From contig CBFHOG010000013.1 in assembly GCA_965657545.1 (NCBI GenBank), forward strand, positions 1 to 43,274: a stretch of 43,274 nt of DNA. The letters run 5' to 3'. A program made the position numbers and the translations under genes. The notes beneath the pieces were generated by a model. That model was given only the letters and a program-made list of their open reading frames with translations, was not told where the DNA came from and did no database searches. Shown here in pieces: positions 1-6,801 of the stretch. The stretch is from UBA7446 sp965657545 (GTDB lineage: Bacteria > Bacteroidota > Bacteroidia > Flavobacteriales > Flavobacteriaceae). Numbering within the stretch: the stretch's first letter is position 1; every line of letters starts with the position of its first letter.

Positions 1-30
1 GTTTTGGGTTTTTATGCTTGCTCAGGATAC

Positions 31-66
31 CTACAAGGGTTCACGAAGTAATCCCTCTTTCTCCGC
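31..66 (+). pseudogene. 3' end of a tRNA-Ser-like sequence with an enlarged T loop
   Basis: The stretch resembles the T arm and 3' acceptor strand of a Flavobacterial tRNA-Ser (AAGGGTTC, then AATCCCT, then CTTTCTCCGC). About six to seven extra bases (ACGAAGT, 43-49) sit where the T loop should have a single G. No recognisable tRNA body precedes it within the 30 bases available, so this is either the end of a tRNA cut by the window or a degenerate tRNA copy. The extra bases resemble the T-loop insertion in the tRNA-Pro repeats at 17815-18034 (shared TCACGA and AGTAA blocks), which favours a degenerate copy. Confidence 0.45.
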
Positions 67-71
67 AAAAG

Positions 72-100
72 AAAACCACAACGTTTGTTGTGGTTTTTTT
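72..100 (+). terminator. Rho-independent terminator
   Basis: An 11-bp perfect hairpin (AAAACCACAAC, loop GTTT, GTTGTGGTTTT) ends in a run of T on the plus strand. It follows the tRNA-like sequence and would end a transcript entering from the left. The A-run on its other side may also let it stop the minus-strand operon that ends at 187. Confidence 0.8.
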
Positions 101-186
101 GTTTTAGGTATATCGATAGTTTACTATCGTAAGAAAGCTTCTTTTATTTTAGTCATTCCTTAAAGTGACTATTTCCGTAGGCTTAG

Positions 187-531
187 CTATAAATCGTCTT
201 TTTTATGTGGGTTTCCATCGGCATATTGACAACACATGGGTAAAGCAGCATAAACGCTATCAATAACTGCAACACCATTAGCTTCGTGTCCTACAGCAGC
301 AATATTGGCTGAAACTTGCGATACTGTTGTCTTTTTCGCGTTGTAGATGAATGTTAGCGCCTCTGTGTCTGTTTGCCAAACAGCATATTTTACGCCTTTG
401 GTTTTGATGGCTGTTTTTTCTATACGTGCTTTACACATACCGCAGTTTCCTCGAACTGAAATAGTAGCTTTTTCCGTTTGCGCCACAGCCATAGCAGCTA
501 AAAAAAGCATGATAATTAACTGTATTTTCAT
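187..531 (-). CDS. Secreted heavy-metal-associated (HMA) domain protein
   Basis: A 114-residue protein with a signal peptide (about residues 1-18, ending AVAQ) followed by a ferredoxin-fold HMA domain. The metal-binding loop is GNCGMCKARIE, with the CxxC cysteines at residues 30 and 33. A second cysteine pair (MCC) lies near the C-terminus. HMA domains bind Cu(I) or other soft metals and pass them to partners; the signal peptide puts this one in the periplasm. It is the last gene of a minus-strand run and begins 11 bases after the TonB receptor stop. A longer reading from 567 is possible, but the ATG at 531 starts directly at the signal peptide and is preferred. The copper specificity is inferred from family and context. 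Confidence 0.85.
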   Translation of the reverse strand: MKIQLIIMLFLAAMAVAQTEKATISVRGNCGMCKARIEKTAIKTKGVKYAVWQTDTEALTFIYNAKKTTVSQVSANIAAVGHEANGVAVIDSVYAALPMCCQYADGNPHKKDDL

Positions 532-541
532 ATCATTAAAT

Positions 542-2770
542 TTATAAATTAAAACGGAATCCCGCATATATCATTCTACCAAAAACAGGGGCATATAGTT
601 GACTCGTATCAAAAGATGCACCAAAAGGATTTGACGCGCCCAAAACTGCATCGGCTTGCCTTACATCAAAAAGGTTTTCTGCTCCCATATAGACAGATAA
701 ATTATCTGAAAATTGCCGTGTGATTTGGGAACTCAACAAAGAAAAACCAGCTGCTATTCTTGATGGGGAATTAAACGTAGCTACCAATCGTTGTTGCCCA
801 ACGCGATGAAAAGTAGCATCGGCGCGCCATTGTTTTCCCGCTTTTATTTTAGATCCATAACCCAAAAACGCAAACCAACGGGTTTTGGGTTGCAATGGAA
901 CTCGTTTCAACCCTGAACGATAGGTTGTTTTTATATCGTATGCTTTGTAGGCAAAACGCACATCAATACGCTCATTAAAATTCGTACTCGCCGAAAACTG
1001 AATGCTTTGTGCATGGCTTTTCCCTTCTAAATTGTAAAAAGATATTGCTCCTGCTGTTTCCCAATCCACCACTACCCTATTGGTGAATTGTGTGCGATAT
1101 GCATCCAAACTCATTTCTATAGGCTGATTAAAAACCGATACTTTTTGAATCCAGCTAAATCCGTAATTCCAGGCACGTTCGGGCAGTAAACCATACATGG
1201 GTTTTGTGGGTTGTGCTATGGATAATAGTCGTTGACTTCCCAAAAACTTTTGGTGTTCTGAGAAAATACTGGACACCCGCCTTCCCTCACCTGCGGATAG
1301 ACGCAAAATGGTTTTATTATCATTTAAGGCATAGCGAAAATGTAATCGTGGTGTAATAAAATCTACGAGTGTATTGTGATGATCTAACCGTAATCCAAGA
1401 ATCATATTAAACTGCTCCTGACTGTTATAGCTGTATTCAAAAAAACCACCAATATTGGTTTCATTTCTATGAATCTTGGCACCCAAAATTGTTTCGTCAT
1501 ATATATCCGCCATATACTGCAAGCCAGTTTTAAACTTATGCATCGTATTTCCAAGTATGGATTGATAGACCAAATGATGAAAATAACTGGTGTATGATAC
1601 ATCGTAGGTGTTATTCCCAAAATAACCTTCTTGCTTGTGCTTACTCACCGCCGACTGAAAACCAAAACTTCGATATGGGATTTCAGGAAACACATAGCCT
1701 GTTTTTAAGGCTATATCCCATTTATTTGTTTTGAGTTCACCACCCCAAACGGAGTCACCAAATAGGTGTGTTTTCGGATTATAATCCAATTGCCCAACTT
1801 GTTTATCATCTGTTAGATAACGAAAACTAGCAAAACCAACCCAACCCCTTTCAGGGTCTATAAACTGCCAACGATTTAGAATATTAAGCTGTTGTGAAAG
1901 AGGCATATCTAAAAATCCATCCTTATTTTGATCGGTTTTCATTGTGCGTTGATTTCCGTGCAAAAAAAGCGTGGTTGCCCATTTTGAAGCAAGTTGGTGT
2001 TTGGATTGGATATTGAGTTCCGTTCGTCCATTAATAGAACGATATCCATTTACAAAAAGTGGAGGAGCTGACAAGGGTTTTATCAATTCGGTATTGATTT
2101 GACCCGAAACACTTTCGAAGCCACTGGTTACTGTTCCTGCGCCTTTGGTAATTTGAATACTTTCTACCCATGTCCCTGGCGTAAAAGTAAGTCCGAAAGT
2201 TTGGTTACTGCCCCGCAAACTCGGAATATTTTCTTGCGTAAATAATATGTACGGACTTGTTAATCCTAACATTTGAATTTGCTTGGCACCGGTGAGTGCG
2301 TCCGCGTAATTTACATCAATCGACGGATTGGTTTCAAAACTCTCAGAAAGGTTACAGCAAGCAGCTTTAAGTAACTCATCACTACCTATGGTAGTGACAT
2401 TCCTAGAACTAAAAATAGCCCGCTGCAATGGTTTTCGTTTTTGAGAAATGGTTACACCATCCAATTTGGAAGCATCCTCAGGAGTTAAAAATAATTTGAT
2501 GGGTTGATCAAAACCAGAAGTTATTTTTAATGTCTTAAACCCCAAATACGAAACAACCAAAACCGTATTTTCGGGTTTGTGTTTTATGGCAAAATAGCCT
2601 TCATTATTGGTAACTGTCCCAGTTGATGTGTTTTCCCAATATACACTCGCTCCAGCAAGAGGTTGGGTAGAGTCGCTTTGCTGATGAACATAGCCAGTAA
2701 CATGGTGTTGCTGTGCAAATAATACATTAAAATTTGCAATTAGAAATAGCGTTAAAAAAGATTTGAACAT
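542..2770 (-). CDS. TonB-dependent receptor, probably metal (copper) related
   Basis: A 742-residue outer-membrane receptor. It has a signal peptide at residues 1-19, a carboxypeptidase-regulatory-like beta-sandwich domain typical of Bacteroidota receptors (about 22-105), a plug domain (about 125-235, with ITKGAGTVTSGFESVSGQIN) and a 22-strand barrel ending in the aromatic-rich GFRFNL. The plug begins with a CCNLSESFETNPS stretch that recurs in Bacteroidota receptors found beside HMA-domain proteins. The gene sits between a HYC_CC_PP protein and an HMA protein, which suggests copper or a copper chelate as the substrate. The substrate cannot be read from the sequence itself, so the copper assignment rests only on neighbours. 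Confidence 0.9.
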   Translation of the reverse strand: MFKSFLTLFLIANFNVLFAQQHHVTGYVHQQSDSTQPLAGASVYWENTSTGTVTNNEGYFAIKHKPENTVLVVSYLGFKTLKITSGFDQPIKLFLTPEDASKLDGVTISQKRKPLQRAIFSSRNVTTIGSDELLKAACCNLSESFETNPSIDVNYADALTGAKQIQMLGLTSPYILFTQENIPSLRGSNQTFGLTFTPGTWVESIQITKGAGTVTSGFESVSGQINTELIKPLSAPPLFVNGYRSINGRTELNIQSKHQLASKWATTLFLHGNQRTMKTDQNKDGFLDMPLSQQLNILNRWQFIDPERGWVGFASFRYLTDDKQVGQLDYNPKTHLFGDSVWGGELKTNKWDIALKTGYVFPEIPYRSFGFQSAVSKHKQEGYFGNNTYDVSYTSYFHHLVYQSILGNTMHKFKTGLQYMADIYDETILGAKIHRNETNIGGFFEYSYNSQEQFNMILGLRLDHHNTLVDFITPRLHFRYALNDNKTILRLSAGEGRRVSSIFSEHQKFLGSQRLLSIAQPTKPMYGLLPERAWNYGFSWIQKVSVFNQPIEMSLDAYRTQFTNRVVVDWETAGAISFYNLEGKSHAQSIQFSASTNFNERIDVRFAYKAYDIKTTYRSGLKRVPLQPKTRWFAFLGYGSKIKAGKQWRADATFHRVGQQRLVATFNSPSRIAAGFSLLSSQITRQFSDNLSVYMGAENLFDVRQADAVLGASNPFGASFDTSQLYAPVFGRMIYAGFRFNL

Positions 2771-2816
2771 GATTTTATAATTAAATTAAACAAACAAAAA
2801 AGAAGTTGTTTGCTAA

Positions 2817-3206
2817 TCAAATCAAGTATTGCTCAAATAAAATATGTAGTGGTGTGTGTGATGATTCGGGAGGTGGTTTAAAACTTATGAATTGATACTT
2901 CGATATATGGTGAGTTACATATAACTCAGGATGTATAAGTGGAGCATCTGCAACCAACTCATTCAATTCCAAATCATTTGTTTCAACTACAGTATCTTGA
3001 AAATCTAAGGAGAAATGTGCTAGTTCACAACATGTTTTTGACAGTACGGGTTGGTCATATGTTAAATTCTTTTTGCAACAACTTGAAAGCGTGTGATTGA
3101 TAGACGTTTCTACAAGCACATCGTGGCAAAAATGCATACCAATAGTGCTCTCTAGTGAGAGAAGCAAGACAAATAAAGCCAATAATAATGCACCTAATCG
3201 CTTCAT
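2817..3206 (-). CDS. HYC_CC_PP family secreted protein
   Basis: A 129-residue protein with an N-terminal hydrophobic signal (residues 1-23) followed at once by the MHFCHD motif. It has cysteine pairs at 43-44 and 59-60 and a PPP stretch at 111-113. This matches the small Bacteroidota family named for its HYC, CC and PP signatures, which is often found next to TonB receptors and HMA proteins. The function is not established; the His/Cys clusters suggest metal binding in the periplasm. It starts 2 bases after the Rrf2 stop and is followed 46 bases later by the TonB receptor, so the three are likely co-transcribed. Confidence 0.8.
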   Translation of the reverse strand: MKRLGALLLALFVLLLSLESTIGMHFCHDVLVETSINHTLSSCCKKNLTYDQPVLSKTCCELAHFSLDFQDTVVETNDLELNELVADAPLIHPELYVTHHISKYQFISFKPPPESSHTPLHILFEQYLI

Positions 3207-3208
3207 AT

Positions 3209-3622
3209 TCAGTCCAAAACTAGTGATTTAATTGTTTTCCCATTCAACACTTCTAATGTTTTGTCCCGCACTTGTTCAAAAACCCCTTTAACTTCACATT
3301 TTTCTTCATTGCAATCGTCACAAGAACGATAATAATTTAAAGAAACACATGGCAGCATAGCAATGGGACCATCAATAATACGCATGATTTCCGTCAGGCT
3401 AATTTCTTCCGCTGGTCGTAAGAGTCGAAAACCACCATCTTTCCCCCTTTTACTTTCTAAAATACGGTTGTTTCGCAAATCGCGTAAAATAATTTCCAAA
3501 AACTTACGTGGTATATCCTGTTCTTGTGCAATATCCGAAGTCATAACTGCTTTTGTACCATCGTCATTACGAGCGATATATGTTAAAGCCTTTATGGCGT
3601 ATTTACACTTATTTGAAATCAT
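3209..3622 (-). CDS. Rrf2 family transcriptional regulator, probably Fe-S or cysteine responsive
   Basis: A 137-residue protein with the Rrf2 winged helix-turn-helix (residues 1-85; YAIKAL, IPRKFLEIILRDLR, SKRGKDGGFRL) and a cysteine cluster at 92, 101, 104 and 109. Rrf2 members include IscR and NsrR (Fe-S cluster sensors) and CymR (cysteine-pathway regulator). The divergent neighbour is a full sulfate-assimilation operon, so control of that operon is the simplest inference. The gene also heads its own minus-strand run into the TonB/HMA genes. A TACATTTG box (3627-3634) lies only 4 bases before the ATG, which would make its transcript leaderless or nearly so. The family call is firm; the effector is unknown. 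Confidence 0.9.
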   Translation of the reverse strand: MISNKCKYAIKALTYIARNDDGTKAVMTSDIAQEQDIPRKFLEIILRDLRNNRILESKRGKDGGFRLLRPAEEISLTEIMRIIDGPIAMLPCVSLNYYRSCDDCNEEKCEVKGVFEQVRDKTLEVLNGKTIKSLVLD

Positions 3623-3626
3623 ATCA

Positions 3627-3634
3627 CAAATGTA
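3627..3634 (-). promoter_or_regulatory. -7 box of the rrf2 promoter
   Basis: On the minus strand this reads TACATTTG, a perfect match to the Bacteroidota TAnnTTTG consensus. No TTTG was found at the usual 17-23 base spacing upstream, so the promoter may depend on the nearby palindrome-bound regulator. Confidence 0.5.
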
Positions 3635-3656
3635 AAAAAAATAAATTCTATTAATC

Positions 3657-3671
3657 CTATCAATTTGATAG
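3657..3671. promoter_or_regulatory. 15-bp palindrome, candidate Rrf2 operator
   Basis: CTATCAATTTGATAG is a perfect inverted repeat (7-bp arms around a central T). It lies between the divergent rrf2 and sulfate-assimilation genes, 7 bases upstream of the -7 box of the plus-strand operon. A bound protein would cover the -33 region of that operon and could also affect rrf2. The length and AT-rich nature fit operators of the Rrf2 family. The assignment to this Rrf2 protein is inferred from position. Confidence 0.6.
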
Positions 3672-3678
3672 TATTTAT

Positions 3679-3686
3679 TATATTTG
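3679..3686 (+). promoter_or_regulatory. -7 box for the sulfate-assimilation operon
   Basis: TATATTTG matches the TAnnTTTG consensus exactly. It would place the transcript start near 3692, about a dozen bases before the first start codon at 3704. There is no long leader, so a riboswitch or attenuator is not possible here. Confidence 0.55.
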
Positions 3687-3703
3687 TCCAGTATTTAACA
3701 AAC

Positions 3704-3958
3704 ATGATAGTAGATCAATTTATCATATCGTCTAAAAAAGAAAAGCGTACGCAACAGCAGGAACGTTTTTCTCGTTCGCTTTTAAAATCAATTAGTTGGA
3801 GAATTATTGGTACGCTAGACACGATCGTGATTTCATATCTCATTACAGGGAAATTGGCATTTGCACTATCTATCGGCGGGATAGAATTGGTTACCAAGAT
3901 GATTTTATACGTTGTTCACGAACGCGTCTGGAATAAGGTTAATTGGGGGAAAAAATGA
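3704..3958 (+). CDS. DUF2061 domain membrane protein
   Basis: An 84-residue protein with a basic N-terminus and a DUF2061 domain (RSLLKSISWRIIGTLDT, then TKMILYVVHERVW) forming two short membrane helices (about residues 35-55 and 57-75). DUF2061 proteins are often found in sulfate-assimilation clusters, alone or fused to CysC, but their biochemical role is not known. It is the first gene of the operon and its stop overlaps the cysH start (ATGA). A reading starting at 3665 (TTG) would overlap the promoter; the ATG at 3704 is preferred. Confidence 0.8.
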   Translation: MIVDQFIISSKKEKRTQQQERFSRSLLKSISWRIIGTLDTIVISYLITGKLAFALSIGGIELVTKMILYVVHERVWNKVNWGKK

Positions 3959-4665
3959 GTGTATTAATCGCAAAAGAATTAAATAAAAAACTAAGCGCAA
4001 CTCCCTCTTTAACTGCGCTTTTTGATTTTCTACTCGAACAGAATTTAGGGAACATCACATTTTCTACTTCACTGGGGCAAGAAGATCAAGTAATTACGCA
4101 TCATATAGCTACAAAAAAACTACCCATTGAAATTTTTACGCTAGACACTGGAAGACTTTTTCAAGAAACCTATGATGTTCTTGACGTAACGCAGCGGAAA
4201 TTTAAAACCCGCATTAATGTGTTTGCACCCAACACAAATTCCATAGAAAACTTAGTCGCTTCAAAAGGTCCTAACAGCTTCTATGAATCTGTAAGCAACA
4301 GGAAAGAGTGCTGTAATATCCGAAAAATAGAACCCTTAAAACGTGCGTTAGCAAACCAAAACGTTTGGATTACAGGTTTGCGCAAAAGCCAATCGCAAAA
4401 CCGATCAGCGTTGGATTTTTTCAGTTATGACGCTTCTTTTGGGATTTTAAAATTCAATCCACTATTGCACTGGTCGTTGGAAGATGTAAACGAATATTTG
4501 GACACACACAATGTTCCGCAAAACAAATTACACAACAATGGCTATGTAAGCATTGGTTGTGCCCCCTGCACACGAGCTATTGCGCCTGGAGAAGATATAC
4601 GTGCCGGTCGCTGGTGGTGGGAATCAAGTAAAAAAGAATGTGGACTACATACAATTAAATCATGA
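3955..4665 (+). CDS. cysH: Assimilatory adenylylsulfate (APS) reductase, CysH family
   Basis: A 236-residue enzyme that reduces activated sulfate to sulfite using thioredoxin. It has the PAPS-reductase fold, the catalytic ECGLH near the C-terminus (Cys 229), and the four extra cysteines CC (119-120) and CxxC (202, 205). These ligate the [4Fe-4S] cluster of the plant/bacterial APS-reductase type and are absent from E. coli PAPS reductase. APS is therefore the likely substrate, consistent with no APS kinase (CysC) domain anywhere in the window. The ATG at 3955 overlaps the previous stop; the upstream TTG at 3943 is not needed. The stop overlaps cysD, indicating translational coupling. Confidence 0.93.
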   Translation: MSVLIAKELNKKLSATPSLTALFDFLLEQNLGNITFSTSLGQEDQVITHHIATKKLPIEIFTLDTGRLFQETYDVLDVTQRKFKTRINVFAPNTNSIENLVASKGPNSFYESVSNRKECCNIRKIEPLKRALANQNVWITGLRKSQSQNRSALDFFSYDASFGILKFNPLLHWSLEDVNEYLDTHNVPQNKLHNNGYVSIGCAPCTRAIAPGEDIRAGRWWWESSKKECGLHTIKS

Positions 4666-5552
4666 GTATCCTTAAACAATTAGAAGAAGAATCTATTTAT
4701 ATCATTAGAGAAGTTGCAGGGCAATTTAACAATCCGTGTTTGCTGTTTTCGGGAGGAAAAGATTCCATAACGCTATTACACTTGGCGCAAAAAGCATTTG
4801 CTCCAGCAACTATTCCGTTTCCGTTGGTGCATATCGATACGGGGCATAATTTCCCAGAAACTATTGAATTACGAGATAAGCTCGTGGCAGAACACGGGCT
4901 TCGTCTAATTGTTGGAAGTGTACAAGATGATATTGATGCTGGAAATGTAATTGAAGAAAAAGGAAGACATGCAAGCCGAAATAGCCTGCAAACCACTACC
5001 CTATTAAGTACCATTGAAAAACACAAGTTTGATGCATGTATGGGTGGCGCTCGTCGCGATGAAGAGAAAGCACGAGCCAAAGAACGTGTGTTTTCTGTCC
5101 GTGATGATTTTGGGCAATGGAACGAAAAATTACAACGCCCAGAATTGTTTGACATGCTTAACGGTATGATTCATAACGGCGAAAACGTCCGTGTATTTCC
5201 CATAAGTAATTGGACAGAATTAGACGTTTGGCACTACATCCGTCAAGAAAAACTCGAAATCCCATCTATCTATTACGCACATGAACGCGAAGTGTTTCTG
5301 CGTGATAACCAATGGATGCCCGTTTCGGATTATGTGAATGTGGAGGATAAGGACGAACGCAAACATACTTCAGTACGTTTTCGTACAGTTGGAGACATGA
5401 GCTGTACTGCAGCCGTGCTTTCCGAAGCAACAGAACTCGATACGATTATTAATGAAATTGGAGGCTCTAATTTTTCAGAACGTGGTGCACGTATGGATGA
5501 CAAACGTTCAGAAGGAGCCATGGAAGAACGCAAAAAAGTAGGATATTTTTAA
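4662..5552 (+). CDS. cysD: Sulfate adenylyltransferase subunit 2
   Basis: A 296-residue ATP-pyrophosphatase-type subunit that makes APS from ATP and sulfate. The PP-loop SGGKDS is at residues 30-35, followed by family blocks HIDTGHNFPET, GGARRDEEKARAKER and TVGDMSCTAAVLSEA. The length is that of the family (about 300). It acts as a heterodimer with CysN, which is encoded one base downstream. The start overlaps the cysH stop by four bases (ATGA). Confidence 0.97.
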   Translation: MSILKQLEEESIYIIREVAGQFNNPCLLFSGGKDSITLLHLAQKAFAPATIPFPLVHIDTGHNFPETIELRDKLVAEHGLRLIVGSVQDDIDAGNVIEEKGRHASRNSLQTTTLLSTIEKHKFDACMGGARRDEEKARAKERVFSVRDDFGQWNEKLQRPELFDMLNGMIHNGENVRVFPISNWTELDVWHYIRQEKLEIPSIYYAHEREVFLRDNQWMPVSDYVNVEDKDERKHTSVRFRTVGDMSCTAAVLSEATELDTIINEIGGSNFSERGARMDDKRSEGAMEERKKVGYF

Positions 5553-5553
5553 T

Positions 5554-6801
5554 ATGGAACTCATTAAAATTGCCACCGCAGGAAGCGTAGATGACGGAAA
5601 AAGTACCTTAATTGGCAGACTATTATACGAAACTGGTGCTTTAAAAAAAGATCAAATTCAGCACATTGAAGAAAAAAGTGCTGCACGTGGTTTTGGATAT
5701 TTGGATTTATCCTTAGCCACTGATGGTTTGCTAACAGAACGTGAACAAGGTATCACTATTGACGTATCACACATCTTTTTCTCCACACCAAAAAGAAGAT
5801 TTATTATAGCTGACTCACCTGGTCATGTAGAATACACAAGAAATATGGTGACAGGCACCTCAACGGCGCAGGCAAGCATCATACTTTTAGATGCCAGAAA
5901 AGGTGTTATTGAGCAAACCAAACGACACTTTTTTATTACCCAGCTTCTGGGCATTAAGCAAATCATATTTGCTATCAATAAAATGGATTTGGTAGATTAC
6001 AGTCAAGATGTTTTTGAAAATATAAAAACAACGCTTGAAAGTCTTGTCGACAAACACGGACAAGATGGTGTAACCTATCACTACACACCTGTATCGGCTT
6101 TGTATAACGAAAATGTTGTGAGTAATTCTAATAAATTAAATTGGCATAAAGGCGAACCGCTTCTCAGTTTAATTGAAACAATTCCATTGGAAAGCAACAA
6201 AGCGAATGATGGAGCATTTCAAATTCAATATGTAATTCGTCCAAAACGTGAAGAATTACACGATTATCGCGGTTTTGCAGGAAATGTTCGCTCAGGAAGT
6301 TTTGCTGTTGGCGATGCCATTAATATTCATCCGTCAGGGAGAAAAAGCATCATCAAACGCATTGAAAAGTATGGTGAAAGCACAGAAAGAATCTCAGCTG
6401 GAGAAAACGGCACCATACTTTTGGTAGATGAAATTGATGCCTCTAGAGGGGATAGCATCCTCAACGAAAAAGCGAATGTCAATAGCGGAAAAAACATAAG
6501 TGCAACATTTTGTTGGATGCAAGACACCCCGTTTACACCAGGCAATAAATATTGGTTACAACAAGGTATCCAACGCAGTTTGGTAAAGGTGCAAAACGTC
6601 CGTTCTAAAATTGATTTAGAAGCCTTAGAAAACCGTCAAGCTAATCAGCTGGAGCTGAACGATATTGGCAAAGGTGGATTGGCACTGGCGCAACCCATTA
6701 CCACAAAATCTTATAAAGACAACCCTGCTTTGGGTGCTTTTATTTTAATCGATCCAAACACATTCAACACCGCAGGCGTTGGATTTATAGAAACCACATG
6801 A
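5554..6801 (+). CDS. cysN: Sulfate adenylyltransferase subunit 1 (GTPase)
   Basis: A 415-residue EF-Tu-like GTPase that couples GTP hydrolysis to APS synthesis by CysD. GTP-binding motifs are GSVDDGKST (residues 10-18), DSPGH (about 89-93) and NKMD (about 144-147), followed by beta-barrel domains. It ends without the CysC (APS kinase) domain that is fused in some bacteria, in line with direct use of APS by the CysH here. The stop overlaps the sulfite reductase start by four bases. Confidence 0.96.
   Translation: MELIKIATAGSVDDGKSTLIGRLLYETGALKKDQIQHIEEKSAARGFGYLDLSLATDGLLTEREQGITIDVSHIFFSTPKRRFIIADSPGHVEYTRNMVTGTSTAQASIILLDARKGVIEQTKRHFFITQLLGIKQIIFAINKMDLVDYSQDVFENIKTTLESLVDKHGQDGVTYHYTPVSALYNENVVSNSNKLNWHKGEPLLSLIETIPLESNKANDGAFQIQYVIRPKREELHDYRGFAGNVRSGSFAVGDAINIHPSGRKSIIKRIEKYGESTERISAGENGTILLVDEIDASRGDSILNEKANVNSGKNISATFCWMQDTPFTPGNKYWLQQGIQRSLVKVQNVRSKIDLEALENRQANQLELNDIGKGGLALAQPITTKSYKDNPALGAFILIDPNTFNTAGVGFIETT

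Noticed and set aside
3623..3703. SAM or other riboswitch ahead of the sulfate operon
   Set aside because: The promoter box leaves only about 12 bases of leader before the first start codon, too short for a riboswitch.
4697..5155. 152-residue minus-strand ORF inside cysD, and similar long antisense frames inside cobA, the sulfite reductase and the SDR gene
   Set aside because: Each lies wholly within a well-recognised gene on the opposite strand, has a Ser/Arg/Cys-rich low-quality composition, and no promoter or partner.
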